This document shows, in pieces, positions 26,156 through 36,354 of a DNA stretch of 64,000 bases. The stretch is from Acetobacter nitrogenifigens DSM 23921 = NBRC 105050 (GTDB lineage Bacteria > Pseudomonadota > Alphaproteobacteria > Acetobacterales > Acetobacteraceae), in contig NZ_KE386853.1 of assembly GCF_000429165.1 (NCBI RefSeq), forward strand, positions 176,513 through 240,512, written 5' to 3'. Both the position numbers and the translations under genes were made by a program. Under the pieces are notes generated by a model. The model did not search any database and was not told where the DNA came from. It saw only the letters and a list, made by a program, of their open reading frames with translations. Each line of letters opens with the position of its first letter. The stretch's first letter is position 1.

Positions 26156-27634
26156 ATGATGTCGCTTCCCTCAAACCCCGGTCAGCTAGCGCTCGAGCGT
26201 TTGCCCGCTTACACGGAGCTCCGCCGCTTGTGGGCTGTTCTGCCGCGAGCGCGGCTCGTCGGCGGGGCCGTACGTGACCTGGCGCTTGGGGTTGACGCCG
26301 CCGACGTCGATCTCGCTACGCCCGAGCCGCCGGATGTGGTGATGAATATCCTCGCCGACGCGGGAATTCGGACCGTGCCGACCGGATTGTCTCACGGCAC
26401 GGTCACAGCCGTTCTCAATGGACGCGGCCTCGAAATAACCACGCTGCGTCGTGATGAGGAAACGGATGGGCGTCACGCCGTCGTATCCTGGACAACGGAC
26501 TGGCGTGAGGACGCCGCGCGCCGGGATTTCACAATCAACGCCCTGTCCTGCGACAGCGATGGCGTCGTCCACGATTATTTCGGCGGGTTGACCGATCTTG
26601 CCGCCGGGCGGGTGCGTTTCGTGGGCGATCCGGGAGAGCGGATACACGAAGACGCGTTGCGGGTTCTACGGTTTTTCCGTTTTCAGGGAAGGTTCGGAGT
26701 CGGTCAGGCCGATCCGGAGGCGCTTTTTGCGATCCGTGCGATGGCTGGTCGCGTCCGGCGGCTCTCCGTTGAGCGAGTCTGGTCAGAGTTTCGGCGTATT
26801 CTGCGCGGGCCGCGGGCTGACGACATGGTGATGCTGATGGCCGAAACGGGCGTGCTGCAGGACGTGCTGCCCGAACTGCTCGCGCGTGGAGGTGTGGCTG
26901 AAGTGCAGGCGGCGGCCGAAAGGTTGGCGCGACTGGTCGATTCCGGCGCTCCGCGCGAGGAATATGTGGGGCTGGCGGCGTTGCTTTGGGCGCCGCCTTC
27001 CGAAGGCGCGGCGGCGGATGGAGAACTCGCAGAAAGCTCTGCCAGCCGGCTGCGGCTTTCTCGTGCGGATCAGGAACGCGTGCGTGCGATTCTTCAGGCT
27101 CCTCCGATGACGCCGTCTCAATCGGACGCGGAACTGCGTCGGGCGGCAGCGGATACCTCAGTGGCGGTGCTGGTCGACCGAGCGTGGCTGGATCAGGCGT
27201 TGACGGCGGAGCCGCTGCGACGTGGAGACGCATCGGAGGGCTCGTCGTCAAGGGATTGCCAGCCAAAGGCAAAAGACGGGCTGCTGGACGTTTCTCCCGA
27301 CGATGCGGCTCTGCCGGGTGATGCGGTCTTGCGGGGAGAATGGTCCACCGGAGCGCCTTCAAAGATAAGGGCGCAATCGGGAGAGAGGGAGACGACAGGA
27401 GGCCCGGACGCCAACGCGTGGACGACGCTACGGGGCCGCCTTTCGCGCTTGCGGGCGCCTGAATTTCCTCTTGCCGGCCGAGATATCGTGGCGCTCGGCG
27501 TGGCGCCAGGAGCGGAGGTCGGACGTATTCTGGCGGAGACCGGACAGTGGTGGCGTATGGGGGGGTGCCTCGCCGATCGGGGGGAATGTCTGGCGTGGGC
27601 GAGCCGACTGATCGAGCGGGCGAGGACGCCTTAG
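26156..27634 (+). CDS. cca: CCA-adding tRNA nucleotidyltransferase
   Basis: Adds or repairs the 3' CCA end of tRNAs. The head domain shows LVGGAVRDLALG and DVDLATPEPP (catalytic carboxylates), LTTLRRDEETDGRHA-like sequence (here ITTLRRDEETDGRHA), RRDFTINAL and GERIHEDALRVLRFFRF: class-II nucleotidyltransferase motifs. At 492 residues it is longer than usual for alphaproteobacteria (about 400-420), owing to a low-complexity insert at about 355-419 before the conserved FPLAGRDIVALGVAPGAEVG. The start (ATG-ATG) lacks a strong ribosome-binding site. It is followed by the ABC exporter after 47 bp, probably the same transcript. Confidence 0.93.
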   Translation: MMSLPSNPGQLALERLPAYTELRRLWAVLPRARLVGGAVRDLALGVDAADVDLATPEPPDVVMNILADAGIRTVPTGLSHGTVTAVLNGRGLEITTLRRDEETDGRHAVVSWTTDWREDAARRDFTINALSCDSDGVVHDYFGGLTDLAAGRVRFVGDPGERIHEDALRVLRFFRFQGRFGVGQADPEALFAIRAMAGRVRRLSVERVWSEFRRILRGPRADDMVMLMAETGVLQDVLPELLARGGVAEVQAAAERLARLVDSGAPREEYVGLAALLWAPPSEGAAADGELAESSASRLRLSRADQERVRAILQAPPMTPSQSDAELRRAAADTSVAVLVDRAWLDQALTAEPLRRGDASEGSSSRDCQPKAKDGLLDVSPDDAALPGDAVLRGEWSTGAPSKIRAQSGERETTGGPDANAWTTLRGRLSRLRAPEFPLAGRDIVALGVAPGAEVGRILAETGQWWRMGGCLADRGECLAWASRLIERARTP

Positions 27635-27681
27635 GCGACGGTCGCCTTTCCCACGTCCGTCGGCGCTGATAGACAGCAGCG

Positions 27682-29472
27682 ATGAATGTTGTGTCCCCGA
27701 TAGCCGTGAAGCCCTCGCGGAAAGGAAAAACCGTGCTGCCGGACGACAGCGTGGGCCTGCTGCGCCGGTTATGGCGGGAAGAAGTGCGTCTGCATCGCGG
27801 ACGGATCGTCTCGGTTATCGTCCTGACCATTCTGACCGCCGTCCTGACCGCGCTCTATCCATTGGTGATCCAGCGCGCGCTCGACATGTTCTCGTCGCAC
27901 GACGAGCGGATCCTGTATCAGGTGCCGCTGCTCGTCGTGGCGATCACCATCGCCAAGGCGGCGTCGCAGTATGGGCAGACACTGGCGACGCAGGGTCTGG
28001 TGCTGGTGGTTATCCGCGGCCTGCAGGGCGTGATGTTTCAGCATCTGAGCGTGACTGACGTTGCGCGCATCGAGCGAGAGGCCCCCGCCGCGATCGCGGC
28101 CCGCTTCACGACGGACGCTGTCTCGATTCGTGAGGCGATGGTGCGGGCGGTGAACTCGCTGGGCGATGCGGTGACGGTCATCGGGTTGATCGTCGCGATG
28201 TTCTATATGGATTGGGAGTTGAGCCTGATCGCGGGTCTTCTATATCCGATCGCGGCCGTGCCGATCCAGAAGCTGGGCAAGCGGGTCCGCCGCGCATCGG
28301 GGAATGTGCAGGAGCAGATCGGGGAGACGGCGGCGCTTCTGACCGAGACTTTTTCGCAGGCGCGCACTGTCCGGGTTTATGGTCTGGAAAAACGTGAGGC
28401 CGAGCGCGCGGATATCTCTTTCGACCGGCTCCATGAGGCTTTCGTAAAGATTACCAGTGGTCGCGCGCGCGTCGATCCGTTGCTCGAGGCGCTTGGCGGC
28501 TCCGCCGTCGCTGCGGTACTGGGTTTCGCCGGGTGGCGCGCGGCGATGGGCGGAGCGACGCTGGGCGATTTCTCCGGCTTTGTCGCCGCATTGTTGCTGG
28601 CGTCGCGTCCGCTGCGCGCGCTGGGCGCGCTGAACGCAGCGTTGCAGGAGGGATTGGCCGGGCTGTCCCGCATTTTCTCGGTAATCGACGAGGAAGCGGC
28701 CGTTACGGAGCGTCCGGGCGCGAAACCGTTGCCGCCGGGTCATGGGCATCTGACGTTCGACAATGTCGCCTTCCATTACCCCGACGGCAGGGTAGGACTG
28801 GAAAGCCTGTCGTTCGACGTCAAACCGGGATTGACCATTGCGTTGGTCGGACCTTCGGGCGCCGGGAAGTCCACGGCGCTGTCCCTGATTCCACGTCTGC
28901 ACGACGTGACAGACGGCGCGATCAGGCTCGATGGCGTTGATCTGCGAGACCTGAAGCTCGACGCTCTGCGTAAAGCTATTGCGTATGTCAGTCAGGATAC
29001 ATTGCTGTTCGATGTGTCGGTGCGCGACAACATTCTGGTTGGCCGTCCTGACGCCTCTGAGGCTGAACTGCGTGAAGCCACGCGTCTGGCTGCCGCCGAG
29101 CAATTTATTCTCGATCTTCCTCAAGGTTTCGACACGCGCGTCGGCCCCAGCGGTGGGCGTCTGTCCGGCGGACAGAGGCAGAGGATCGCGCTTGCCCGAG
29201 CCCTGCTGCGTGATCCGCGCCTGCTGCTGCTGGACGAAGCCACGAGCGCGCTGGACAGCGAAAATGAATCCACTGTGCAGGCCGCATTGGGGCAGGTGAG
29301 GGCCGGACGTACGACGATCATCGTCGCGCACAGGCTTTCGACAGTGCGATCCGCTGATCTGGTCGTGGTGCTGGATGAGGGCAGGGTGGCGGAGAGCGGC
29401 TCTCACGCCGAGCTTATCGCCGCCGATGGGCTGTATGCCCGACTGGTCAGGAGCCAGGGGCTGGAAGGGTAA
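27682..29472 (+). CDS. ABC exporter, fused permease and ATPase (MsbA/ABCB-like)
   Basis: A half-transporter of 596 residues that would work as a homodimer. Six transmembrane helices span about 45-325 (VIVLTILTAVLTALYPLVI at the start). The ATPase has GPSGAGKST (Walker A, about 391), a Q-loop YVSQDTLLF, the signature LSGGQRQRIALARALL and Walker B LLLLDEATSALD, with the H-loop VAHRLSTV. All catalytic residues are intact. The substrate is unknown; lipid, peptide or drug export are all possible. Some genomes carry such a gene next to cca, as here. Confidence 0.93.
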   Translation: MNVVSPIAVKPSRKGKTVLPDDSVGLLRRLWREEVRLHRGRIVSVIVLTILTAVLTALYPLVIQRALDMFSSHDERILYQVPLLVVAITIAKAASQYGQTLATQGLVLVVIRGLQGVMFQHLSVTDVARIEREAPAAIAARFTTDAVSIREAMVRAVNSLGDAVTVIGLIVAMFYMDWELSLIAGLLYPIAAVPIQKLGKRVRRASGNVQEQIGETAALLTETFSQARTVRVYGLEKREAERADISFDRLHEAFVKITSGRARVDPLLEALGGSAVAAVLGFAGWRAAMGGATLGDFSGFVAALLLASRPLRALGALNAALQEGLAGLSRIFSVIDEEAAVTERPGAKPLPPGHGHLTFDNVAFHYPDGRVGLESLSFDVKPGLTIALVGPSGAGKSTALSLIPRLHDVTDGAIRLDGVDLRDLKLDALRKAIAYVSQDTLLFDVSVRDNILVGRPDASEAELREATRLAAAEQFILDLPQGFDTRVGPSGGRLSGGQRQRIALARALLRDPRLLLLDEATSALDSENESTVQAALGQVRAGRTTIIVAHRLSTVRSADLVVVLDEGRVAESGSHAELIAADGLYARLVRSQGLEG

Positions 29473-29581
29473 CGGCTCGGTTCTGACATTGGCGTTTGAG
29501 GGTTTGAGCGGTGTCGTTTCTATGGCGGCAGGATAAACGCGAGTTATAGTCTCGCGCTTGCCCCGCCGCGGTGTCGGTTAT

Positions 29582-30550
29582 CTATAAGCTCTCGACATCC
29601 GGCATAGGCAGGGACGGCGCTGGATCGGAAAATGATACGGGACTCTGCACGCAATTATTGACGCGCAGGTTGAAGATATCGGGGCGTGAGTAATGCCCCG
29701 CGACATCGAGGTCGTATTTGCCTCTGATCACGTCGTCCAGATCGATATCGGCCGTAATGATCGCTTCGCGATCGTAGACGGGTCCCGCGACGATCTCTCC
29801 CAGCGGGTTGACGATGATGCTCCCGCCACGGATCAGGACAGTTTTAGGGTCATTTCCCTGATGGCAGTCATATGCCTCCGGCGCGTCGGCGCGGGTGAGA
29901 TACTGACAGGCGCTCAGAACAAAAGTCCGTCCCTCGTAGGCGATATGGCGCATTGAAGCCTGCCAGATTTCGCGTTCGTCCACTGTGGGAGCGCACCACA
30001 GGTTAACGCCGCGCGCATACATGCTCTGACGCAGGTCCGGCATGTAGTTCTCCCAGCAGATGGCGGCCCCGATGTGGCCGACTTCAGTTTCAAATACGGG
30101 GATGGTGGATCCGTCCCCATGTCCCCACACCAGCCTTTCCGTACCTGTGGGCATTAACTTCCGATGTTTGCCCATCAGGGATCCGTCCGGCCCAAAGAAA
30201 AGTGCAGTGCAATAAAGCGTTGCGCCCTCACGTTCTATGACGCCGACGACAAGATGCGCCTTCATCTTTGCGGCGAAAGAGCCGATGCGCGCTGTCTCCG
30301 GTCCAGGAACTGCGATCGCAGATTTCCAATACCGCAGGTAATCGTCACGCCCTTCTGGAAAGCGGCTGCCGAGAATGGCGCCAAACGTGAGTCCTTTGGG
30401 ATAACCGCCGATATAGGCCTCCGGGAAGACGGCAAGTTCAACGCCTTCGGCTGCGGCGGCGTGGCAATGCGCTTCCATGCGGTCGAGGGTTCGGGGTGTG
30501 TCGAAAAGGCTCGTTCCCGCCTGAATGACGGCGACGCGGCGCTGGCTCAT
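29582..30550 (-). CDS. Nitrilase / carbon-nitrogen hydrolase
   Basis: Hydrolyses nitriles (or a related C-N bond) to carboxylic acid and ammonia in the cytosol. The catalytic triad is visible: E44 in VFPEAYIGGYPKG, K131 in HRKLMPTGTERLVWG and C165 in GAAICWENYMP. The full context GYPKG and CWENYMPLxR-like is closer to true nitrilases than to amidases or NAD synthetase domains. The 322-residue length fits. Start at 30550 has AGGA five bases upstream; a longer start at 30604 lacks this. It is divergent from a LysR regulator 92 bp away that probably controls it. The natural substrate is not evident. Confidence 0.9.
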   Translation of the reverse strand: MSQRRVAVIQAGTSLFDTPRTLDRMEAHCHAAAAEGVELAVFPEAYIGGYPKGLTFGAILGSRFPEGRDDYLRYWKSAIAVPGPETARIGSFAAKMKAHLVVGVIEREGATLYCTALFFGPDGSLMGKHRKLMPTGTERLVWGHGDGSTIPVFETEVGHIGAAICWENYMPDLRQSMYARGVNLWCAPTVDEREIWQASMRHIAYEGRTFVLSACQYLTRADAPEAYDCHQGNDPKTVLIRGGSIIVNPLGEIVAGPVYDREAIITADIDLDDVIRGKYDLDVAGHYSRPDIFNLRVNNCVQSPVSFSDPAPSLPMPDVESL

Positions 30551-30642
30551 GTCCTGATCTCTCGTGTGGGTATCGGGTGGCGGCGAGAGTGGACTTTCCG
30601 CCAATATTGAACAAACTGGATTTTTCGATAGTTAGAATCATC

Positions 30643-31650
30643 ATGGTCGATAGTAGTCGTTTTGATTTCAATCTGATCACGACCTTTCTGGCGTTGTGGG
30701 AAGAGCGCAGCGTCTCGAAAGCGGCGCTGCGGCTGTCCCTAAGCCAATCTGCAGTCAGTGCGTCGCTGGCGCGTCTGCGGGAAGCGACGGGCGATCCTCT
30801 GTTCGTCCGTGCGCGCGGTGAGATGCAGCCAACCGTACGGGCTGTAGCCATGGCCGAACCATTGCAGAATGGAGCGACGCTGATTCATGAGGCGTTTTCA
30901 TCGCAGACGGTTTTCGACCCGGCGACAAGTCATCAGCACTTCTTCCTGGGTATGTCGGATGATTTCCAAATTGCGGCGGGTCCATCGCTCGCAAGGCGAT
31001 TAAGTGTGGCGGCGCCACATGTCTCGATCACCTTCAGGCAAGCCAACAGGCATCGGGTCGAGGCGCTTTTTGAAGCGGGCGAAATCGATTTCGCTGTCGT
31101 GGCCCAGCCGAGAGCATATGCTGGTCTGGAGCAACAGGATATCGGACAATCGGGTTACGCGTGCCTTCTCGATCCGGTCGCCTGTGGCGTTAAACTTCCA
31201 CTCTCGCTGGAGGATTATCTGGCGTTACCGCATATTCTCGTCTCCTTTTCAGGGCGAGAAGGTATTGTCGATCAGGTGCTGAAAACGATGGGTTTGGCGC
31301 GGCATGTCCAATCGGCGCTGACGCATTTCTCCGCTTTGCCGTCATTCCTTGCTGGCGCACGGGCTGTCGCCACGTTGCCTGTACATGCTGCGCAGGCGCT
31401 GGTCGCTGTTTCTGGTCTTGTTGTCTGCCCGGCGCCCATAAATATCGGGACGTATTCGGTGTCTTTGCTCTGGCAGCGTGCTGCGGACAATCCGTGGATG
31501 CGCGATAGCATCTGTGACGCATTTCAAGAGGTGTTACGCGACCTGGAGGCGGAGGCGTCTGGGCGAACTGAGTTGATGGCTGGCAACCGCGCAAAATACA
31601 CAACGGGCTGTCGTTTTCAGGGGACGCCGGTTCTATCTGAGAAAAGCTGA
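30643..31650 (+). CDS. LysR-family transcriptional regulator
   Basis: The 335-residue protein has an N-terminal winged helix (NLITTFLALWEERSVSKAALRLSLSQ and AVSASLARLREATGDPLFVR as adjoining parts) and a C-terminal periplasmic-binding-like effector domain from about residue 90. The start is placed at 30643 (MVDSSRFDFNLITT), because the helix-turn-helix usually begins within ten residues; an upstream in-frame ATG at 30577 would add 22 residues. It is divergently placed from the nitrilase and likely regulates it and itself through the 92-bp gap. The effector is unknown. Confidence 0.9.
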   Translation: MVDSSRFDFNLITTFLALWEERSVSKAALRLSLSQSAVSASLARLREATGDPLFVRARGEMQPTVRAVAMAEPLQNGATLIHEAFSSQTVFDPATSHQHFFLGMSDDFQIAAGPSLARRLSVAAPHVSITFRQANRHRVEALFEAGEIDFAVVAQPRAYAGLEQQDIGQSGYACLLDPVACGVKLPLSLEDYLALPHILVSFSGREGIVDQVLKTMGLARHVQSALTHFSALPSFLAGARAVATLPVHAAQALVAVSGLVVCPAPINIGTYSVSLLWQRAADNPWMRDSICDAFQEVLRDLEAEASGRTELMAGNRAKYTTGCRFQGTPVLSEKS

Positions 31651-31789
31651 GACGTAGAGCGGGTCGGAATCGGCCAACGTGCCGCTGTGATCTGTCCCTG
31701 AAGGAAGAAATTCGTCGACAGGAAGAACACGCGACCTCGCAACTATGGTGGCTAAGGTTCGCGCGGGCCAAGATCGTTTTTCCCAAAAA

Positions 31790-31820
31790 GAAACCGCCCC
31801 GGGTGGGGCGGTTTCCTTAA
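31790..31820 (-). terminator. Intrinsic terminator of clpA
   Basis: Perfect 11-bp stem GAAACCGCCCC/GGGGCGGTTTC (31790-31800 with 31805-31815) with a 4-base loop; on the minus strand it runs into CTTTTTGG. It lies between the convergent clpA and LysR genes, just after the clpA stop, and may also stop plus-strand reading. Confidence 0.9.
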
Positions 31821-31821
31821 T

Positions 31822-34161
31822 TCAGGTGACGTTTTCCGACTCTTTCTCGTTTCCGCCTTCGTCGTTCTCGGAGGCGCTCCCTCCGGTCTCGACAATCTCG
31901 AAGTCGAGAGCGCCGTCCTTGAGCGAAATCTTGACGGCGCCGCCCTTGACCAGACGACCGAAGAGCAGTTCTTCCGCCAGCGGTTTCTTGATCGACTCCT
32001 GAATGACGCGACCGAGTGGGCGTGCGCCATAGAGGCGGTCATAACCGCGCTCCGCGAGCCATTCCTTGGCGGCCGAGGAGATTTCGATCGTGACGTTGCG
32101 GTCGGCGAGTTGCGCCTCAAGCTGCAAGATGAACTTCTCAACGACGCGACCGACTGTTTCCGGCATCAGGTTCGCGAACGGGATGATCGCGTCCAGCCTG
32201 TTGCGGAACTCCGGCGTGAAGATGCGTTTGATCGCCTCTTCGTCCTCTCCTTCGCGTGTGTCGCGACCAAAACCGATGGCCTCCTTGCTGAGATCGGCGG
32301 CCCCCGCGTTGGTCGTCATGATGAGGATGACGTTTCGGAAGTCGACGGTCTTGCCGTTGTGGTCGGTCAGTTGGCCGTGGTCCATGACCTGCAGCAGCAC
32401 GTTGTAAAGATCCTGATGGGCTTTCTCGATTTCGTCGAGAAGCAGGACCGCGTGCGGATGCTGGTCAATGGCGTCGGTCAGCAGGCCGCCCTGATCGAAG
32501 CCGACATACCCCGGAGGCGCGCCAAGCAGGCGTGAGATGGAGTGACGCTCCATATACTCCGACATATCGAAGCGGATCAGTTCGATGCCCAGCGTGGAAG
32601 CGAGCTGACGCGCAACCTCTGTCTTGCCGACACCGGTGGGGCCAGAGAACAGGTAGTTGCCGATCGGCTTCTCGGGTTCGCGCAGGCCCGCGCGGGACAG
32701 CTTGATCGCGGCCGAAAGAGCCTCGATCGCCTTGTCCTGACCGAACACCATGTTCTTCAGGTCGCGCTCCAGCGTGCGGAGCACTTCCTTGTCGTCGGCC
32801 GAGACGCTCTTGGGCGGAATGCGCGCGATTTTCGCGATGATGTCCTCGACGTCGCGCAGCGTCACGGTCTTGCGGCGCTTGTTCTCGGGCAGCAGCATCC
32901 GCGACGCGCCGACCTCGTCGATCACGTCGATCGCCTTGTCCGGCAGCTTGCGGTCGTGGATGTACTTCGCCGCAAGCTCGACGGCGCCGCGAATGGCGTC
33001 GTCGGTGTAGCGCACCTTGTGGTGCTTTTCGTAATTGCCCTTCAGGCCGCGCAGGATTTTCACAGCGTCGTCAACGCTGGGCTCCGCCACGTCGATCTTC
33101 TGGAACCGCCGCACCAGAGCGCGGTCTTTTTCGAAGTGCTGGCGGAATTCCTTATACGTCGTCGAGCCGATGCAACGTAAAGTGCCGGCTGCCAGAGCGG
33201 GTTTCAGCAGGTTGGAGGCGTCCATCGCGCCGCCAGAGGTCGCGCCGGCGCCGATCACCGTGTGGATCTCGTCGATGAACAGGATGCCGCCCGGATTCTG
33301 GTCCAGTTCGGTGACGACGGCCTTCAGCCGTTCCTCGAAATCTCCGCGATAGCGGGTGCCTGCCAGCAACGCGCCCATGTCGAGCGAGTAGATGGTGGAG
33401 GCCAGAAGAACTTCCGGCACTTCGCCTTCGACGATGCGCTTGGCGAGGCCTTCAGCGATGGCGGTCTTGCCGACGCCGGGATCGCCCACGTAGAGCGGGT
33501 TGTTTTTGGTACGGCGGCACAGAATCTGGATCGTGCGCTCGATTTCCGTGTCGCGCCCGATCAGCGGGTCGATTTTCCCTGCCGTCGCTTTCTTGTTCAG
33601 GTCGACGCAATAAGTCGAGAGAGCGTCAGCGCTTTTGGCTGCGCCTTTTCCGCGCTCCTCACGCTCGCCTTCCTCTTTCTCGGAGGGCGTGTTCGCGCCG
33701 GACACCGTTCGCCGCGTGGAACGATCGGGCGCCTTGGCGATGCCGTGCGAGATGAAGTTGACGGCGTCGAGCCGAGTCATGTCCTGAAGCTGCAGGAAGT
33801 AGACGGCGTGGCTCTCGCGCTCTGCGAAGAGGGCGACGAGCACATTGGCGCCTGTCACCTCGTCACGCCCTGTGGACTGCACATGGATGGCGGCGCGCTG
33901 GATCACGCGCTGGAATGCGGCCGTCGGCTTGGGTTCGGTCGGGCGTTCGGACGCGAGGCCCGCGAGGTCCTTGTCGAGGAATTCCGTCAGGTCCGCCCGT
34001 AACTTGTCGAGGTCGACGCCGCAGGCCCGAAACACGGTGACCGCGTCGGCGTCGTCGATCAGCGCGATAAGCAGATGCTCCAGCGTCGCGTACTCATGTC
34101 GCCGTTCTCCGGCGAGGGTGAGGGCGCGGTGCAACGTCTGCTCAAGATTGCGTGACAACAT
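31822..34161 (-). CDS. clpA: ATP-dependent Clp protease ATPase subunit ClpA
   Basis: AAA+ unfoldase that feeds substrates to ClpP. The 779-residue protein has the double Clp-N repeat (1-140), a first AAA module with GDPGVGKT (226-233), a second with [15 protein letters not shown] (near residue 515), and sensor/arginine-finger sequences. The loop AIGFGRD is the ClpP-docking IG[FL] motif. It lacks the long middle coiled-coil domain of ClpB, so ClpA is the right call. The clpS gene lies 217 bp upstream in the same direction, the normal arrangement. An acidic, Asn/Glu-rich C-terminal tail ([13 protein letters not shown]) is present. Confidence 0.97.
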   Translation of the reverse strand: MLSRNLEQTLHRALTLAGERRHEYATLEHLLIALIDDADAVTVFRACGVDLDKLRADLTEFLDKDLAGLASERPTEPKPTAAFQRVIQRAAIHVQSTGRDEVTGANVLVALFAERESHAVYFLQLQDMTRLDAVNFISHGIAKAPDRSTRRTVSGANTPSEKEEGEREERGKGAAKSADALSTYCVDLNKKATAGKIDPLIGRDTEIERTIQILCRRTKNNPLYVGDPGVGKTAIAEGLAKRIVEGEVPEVLLASTIYSLDMGALLAGTRYRGDFEERLKAVVTELDQNPGGILFIDEIHTVIGAGATSGGAMDASNLLKPALAAGTLRCIGSTTYKEFRQHFEKDRALVRRFQKIDVAEPSVDDAVKILRGLKGNYEKHHKVRYTDDAIRGAVELAAKYIHDRKLPDKAIDVIDEVGASRMLLPENKRRKTVTLRDVEDIIAKIARIPPKSVSADDKEVLRTLERDLKNMVFGQDKAIEALSAAIKLSRAGLREPEKPIGNYLFSGPTGVGKTEVARQLASTLGIELIRFDMSEYMERHSISRLLGAPPGYVGFDQGGLLTDAIDQHPHAVLLLDEIEKAHQDLYNVLLQVMDHGQLTDHNGKTVDFRNVILIMTTNAGAADLSKEAIGFGRDTREGEDEEAIKRIFTPEFRNRLDAIIPFANLMPETVGRVVEKFILQLEAQLADRNVTIEISSAAKEWLAERGYDRLYGARPLGRVIQESIKKPLAEELLFGRLVKGGAVKISLKDGALDFEIVETGGSASENDEGGNEKESENVT

Positions 34162-34379
34162 GATTGAGACGCTCCTTTCCGGAATAGGCGTGTCCGGTCA
34201 CGCTACGAGGCAAACCCGTCGTCTGACATATTTGGATGCTTCGAAAAGAAATGCGAGTCAGAAGATGCGCGGGCGAATCAAGTTTCCATTCCACACGGCG
34301 TCGGAGGCGGACGAAGATGCCCGCCGCCAGGCGTGTGGAAGTCGTAATATGGGATGATGGGAGGTCGCGCGCCGGACGT

Positions 34380-34784
34380 CTATTCTTTTTCGATGGTGCA
34401 CTGCAGCGGGTGCTGATTCTGTCGTGCAAGGTCCATCACCTGCGTGACCTTGCTTTCGGCCACCTCGTAAGTGAAGACGCCGCAGACGCCTACGCCGCGC
34501 TTGTGAACCTGAAGCATGATGCTCGTCGCTTCATCCCGTGTTTTCTGGAAGAAACGCTCCAGAACATGGACGACGAACTCCATCGGCGTGTAGTCGTCGT
34601 TCAGCATCAGCACCTTGTACATCGCGGGCTTTTGCGTGCGGGGGCGGGCCTTGATGAGAACGCCGGTGTTGGGCGTGTTGTCTCTTTCGTCTTCCGAAAG
34701 CCGCACGCGACTTTTCCCGCCATGTGAGACGGCGGTGTCCGACGGCGTGGGGAGGATTGCGAAAGCGGCGTTCAAGCTGGGCAT
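34380..34784 (-). CDS. clpS: ClpS adaptor for the N-end rule
   Basis: Delivers proteins with destabilising N-terminal residues to ClpA. The core [17 protein letters not shown] with [17 protein letters not shown] is the family signature, including the Asn-Asp-Asp that reads the N-terminus. I chose the start at 34784, giving 134 residues with a ~55-residue disordered N-terminal part; a longer in-frame start at 34862 lies beyond the probable leader. It is followed by clpA, probably as one operon with a 218-bp gap that may hold a second promoter. Confidence 0.95.
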   Translation of the reverse strand: MPSLNAAFAILPTPSDTAVSHGGKSRVRLSEDERDNTPNTGVLIKARPRTQKPAMYKVLMLNDDYTPMEFVVHVLERFFQKTRDEATSIMLQVHKRGVGVCGVFTYEVAESKVTQVMDLARQNQHPLQCTIEKE

Positions 34785-34872
34785 GGCCCTAATTATAACG
34801 CTTTTCCGGTGCGGTATGAATAGCTGCGGAGCGGGCGTAGTTCTGGTCGTGGTTCCGTGCATGGTTTTGTTC

Positions 34873-34922
34873 TTGTAATGTTCCTGTTTGGGGGGCGGGA
34901 TACTTTCCTGAAGGCATTACAA
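34873..34922. promoter_or_regulatory. Inverted repeat between clpS and the D,D-carboxypeptidase gene
   Basis: TTGTAATG (34873-34880) and CATTACAA (34915-34922) form a perfect 8-bp inverted repeat 34 bp apart in the divergent promoter space. The spacer begins and ends with TTCCTG copies. It may be a regulator site or chance; no regulator is known. Confidence 0.35.
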
Positions 34923-35005
34923 ATCACACTATTTTCATCTTCTTAGTAAATTTTCCCTAGACGATTGTTTGGACGTTGTTAGTGTCACAATTCGGAGCGG
35001 GTTTG

Positions 35006-36235
35006 ATGGACTGGGGCGCTTGCGGGATGGCTGACTTGCAGAAAAAGAGCGTCATATGGTCGCATCACGACGATGGCGGTGCAGACAATGCCGTTTCGAC
35101 GCCCCGTGTGAAGAATAAAATTCGTATCCGCGTCGGGCGCGTTTTTTCCGGGCGGGTTCTCGGCGTGAGCCTCGCCGCACTTGCGTTTGGGGCGTCGGTC
35201 AAGCCGGCGGCGGCGCAGTATGTCGGCCATATGAGCGTCTTCGTCGCGGATGCAAGGACCGGCGCAGTCCTTGCTCAGGACAACCCGGACCTTCAGCGCT
35301 ATCCGGCCAGCCTCACCAAGTTGATGACGCTGTATATGACCTTCAAGGCGCTGCGTTCTGGGACGATCTCGATGGATCAGGCCGTGCCGATTTCGATCCA
35401 CGCCGCGACCCGTGAGCCGTCGAAGCTCGGTTTGACGCCGGGAGCCTATTTGACGGTAGAGCAGGGCGTTCTCGGTCTTGTCACGAAGTCCGCCAACGAT
35501 GCGGCTTGCGCTCTGGGCGAGTTGATCGGCGGCGGGGACGAAGAGCGGTTTGCGGAGATGATGACGGCGCAGGCCCATGCGCTGGGCATGACGCGCACGA
35601 CTTTTCGCAATGCATCGGGTCTTCCTGATCCTGAACAGGTTACGACGGCGCGCGATCTTGGGATCCTCGCCGAGCGTCTGATCGCCGATTTCCCCGAGGA
35701 CTATCACTACTTCTCCGTACCGACGTTCTATTATCGTGGGCGTGAAATTCCGAACCACAACCCGATGCTCCGGTTTTATCCGGGCGCTGACGGCATGAAG
35801 ACCGGATACACTGCGCAGGCGGGTCTAAATCTTGTGACCTCTGCGATCCGTAATGACGTCCGTCTGGTGGGCGTCGTTATGGGCGCTTCGTCCAGTGCCG
35901 AGCGCAGTCGCACCATGGCAGCGTCGCTTGACCAGGGGTTCGGCGCCGAAGGCGTGCCTGCCGTCGAATATACGACGCCGGTCCCTCGTCCTCTTATTCT
36001 TGCCCGTTCTGCGGCTGGCCGCCGTCGTGCGATGCTTATGCTGGCCGCTGCCTCTCGTGGTTCACGCGGAACGCCATTGCAGGTCGCCGAAGCTCCTGCG
36101 GCGTCGGGAAAGCACAAGCATTCGCGCCTCGCCTCCGTACGTCTTGTGTCGGCCCATGCTCCGAAGACGGCCGCGAAGCACTCTCATGCGACGCATGCCG
36201 CGCCAACAGGAAAGCATTCCCGTTCGCGCACCTGA
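35006..36235 (+). CDS. D-alanyl-D-alanine carboxypeptidase (peptidase S11)
   Basis: Penicillin-binding protein that trims the terminal D-Ala of peptidoglycan stem peptides in the periplasm. A basic region and hydrophobic signal (VLGVSLAALAFGASV, cleavage AAA-QY) precede the catalytic motifs: SLTK (SxxK), SAN (SxN) and KTG in DGMKTGYTAQAG. The C-terminal 40 residues are Lys/His/Ser-rich, not the beta-domain usual for PBP5. The start is set at 35006, where GGAG lies upstream; 35027 is an alternative, so the N-terminal 40 residues before the signal are unusually long. Monocistronic, divergent from clpS. Confidence 0.9.
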   Translation: MDWGACGMADLQKKSVIWSHHDDGGADNAVSTPRVKNKIRIRVGRVFSGRVLGVSLAALAFGASVKPAAAQYVGHMSVFVADARTGAVLAQDNPDLQRYPASLTKLMTLYMTFKALRSGTISMDQAVPISIHAATREPSKLGLTPGAYLTVEQGVLGLVTKSANDAACALGELIGGGDEERFAEMMTAQAHALGMTRTTFRNASGLPDPEQVTTARDLGILAERLIADFPEDYHYFSVPTFYYRGREIPNHNPMLRFYPGADGMKTGYTAQAGLNLVTSAIRNDVRLVGVVMGASSSAERSRTMAASLDQGFGAEGVPAVEYTTPVPRPLILARSAAGRRRAMLMLAAASRGSRGTPLQVAEAPAASGKHKHSRLASVRLVSAHAPKTAAKHSHATHAAPTGKHSRSRT

Positions 36236-36354
36236 CGCGATCCGAGGGTTTTCCTATATTCACACCGTCTGTATGACAGAAGTAGCCTGAGGCTTCAGCG
36301 GGTCGGCGTTCGACCTCGCCGCCGGCGGCTCTGTTAAGGTGATGAGGGGATCCC

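Noticed and set aside
34985..35758. 257-codon minus-strand frame opposite the carboxypeptidase
   Set aside because: Antisense to a gene with complete SxxK, SxN and KTG motifs; no family features of its own.
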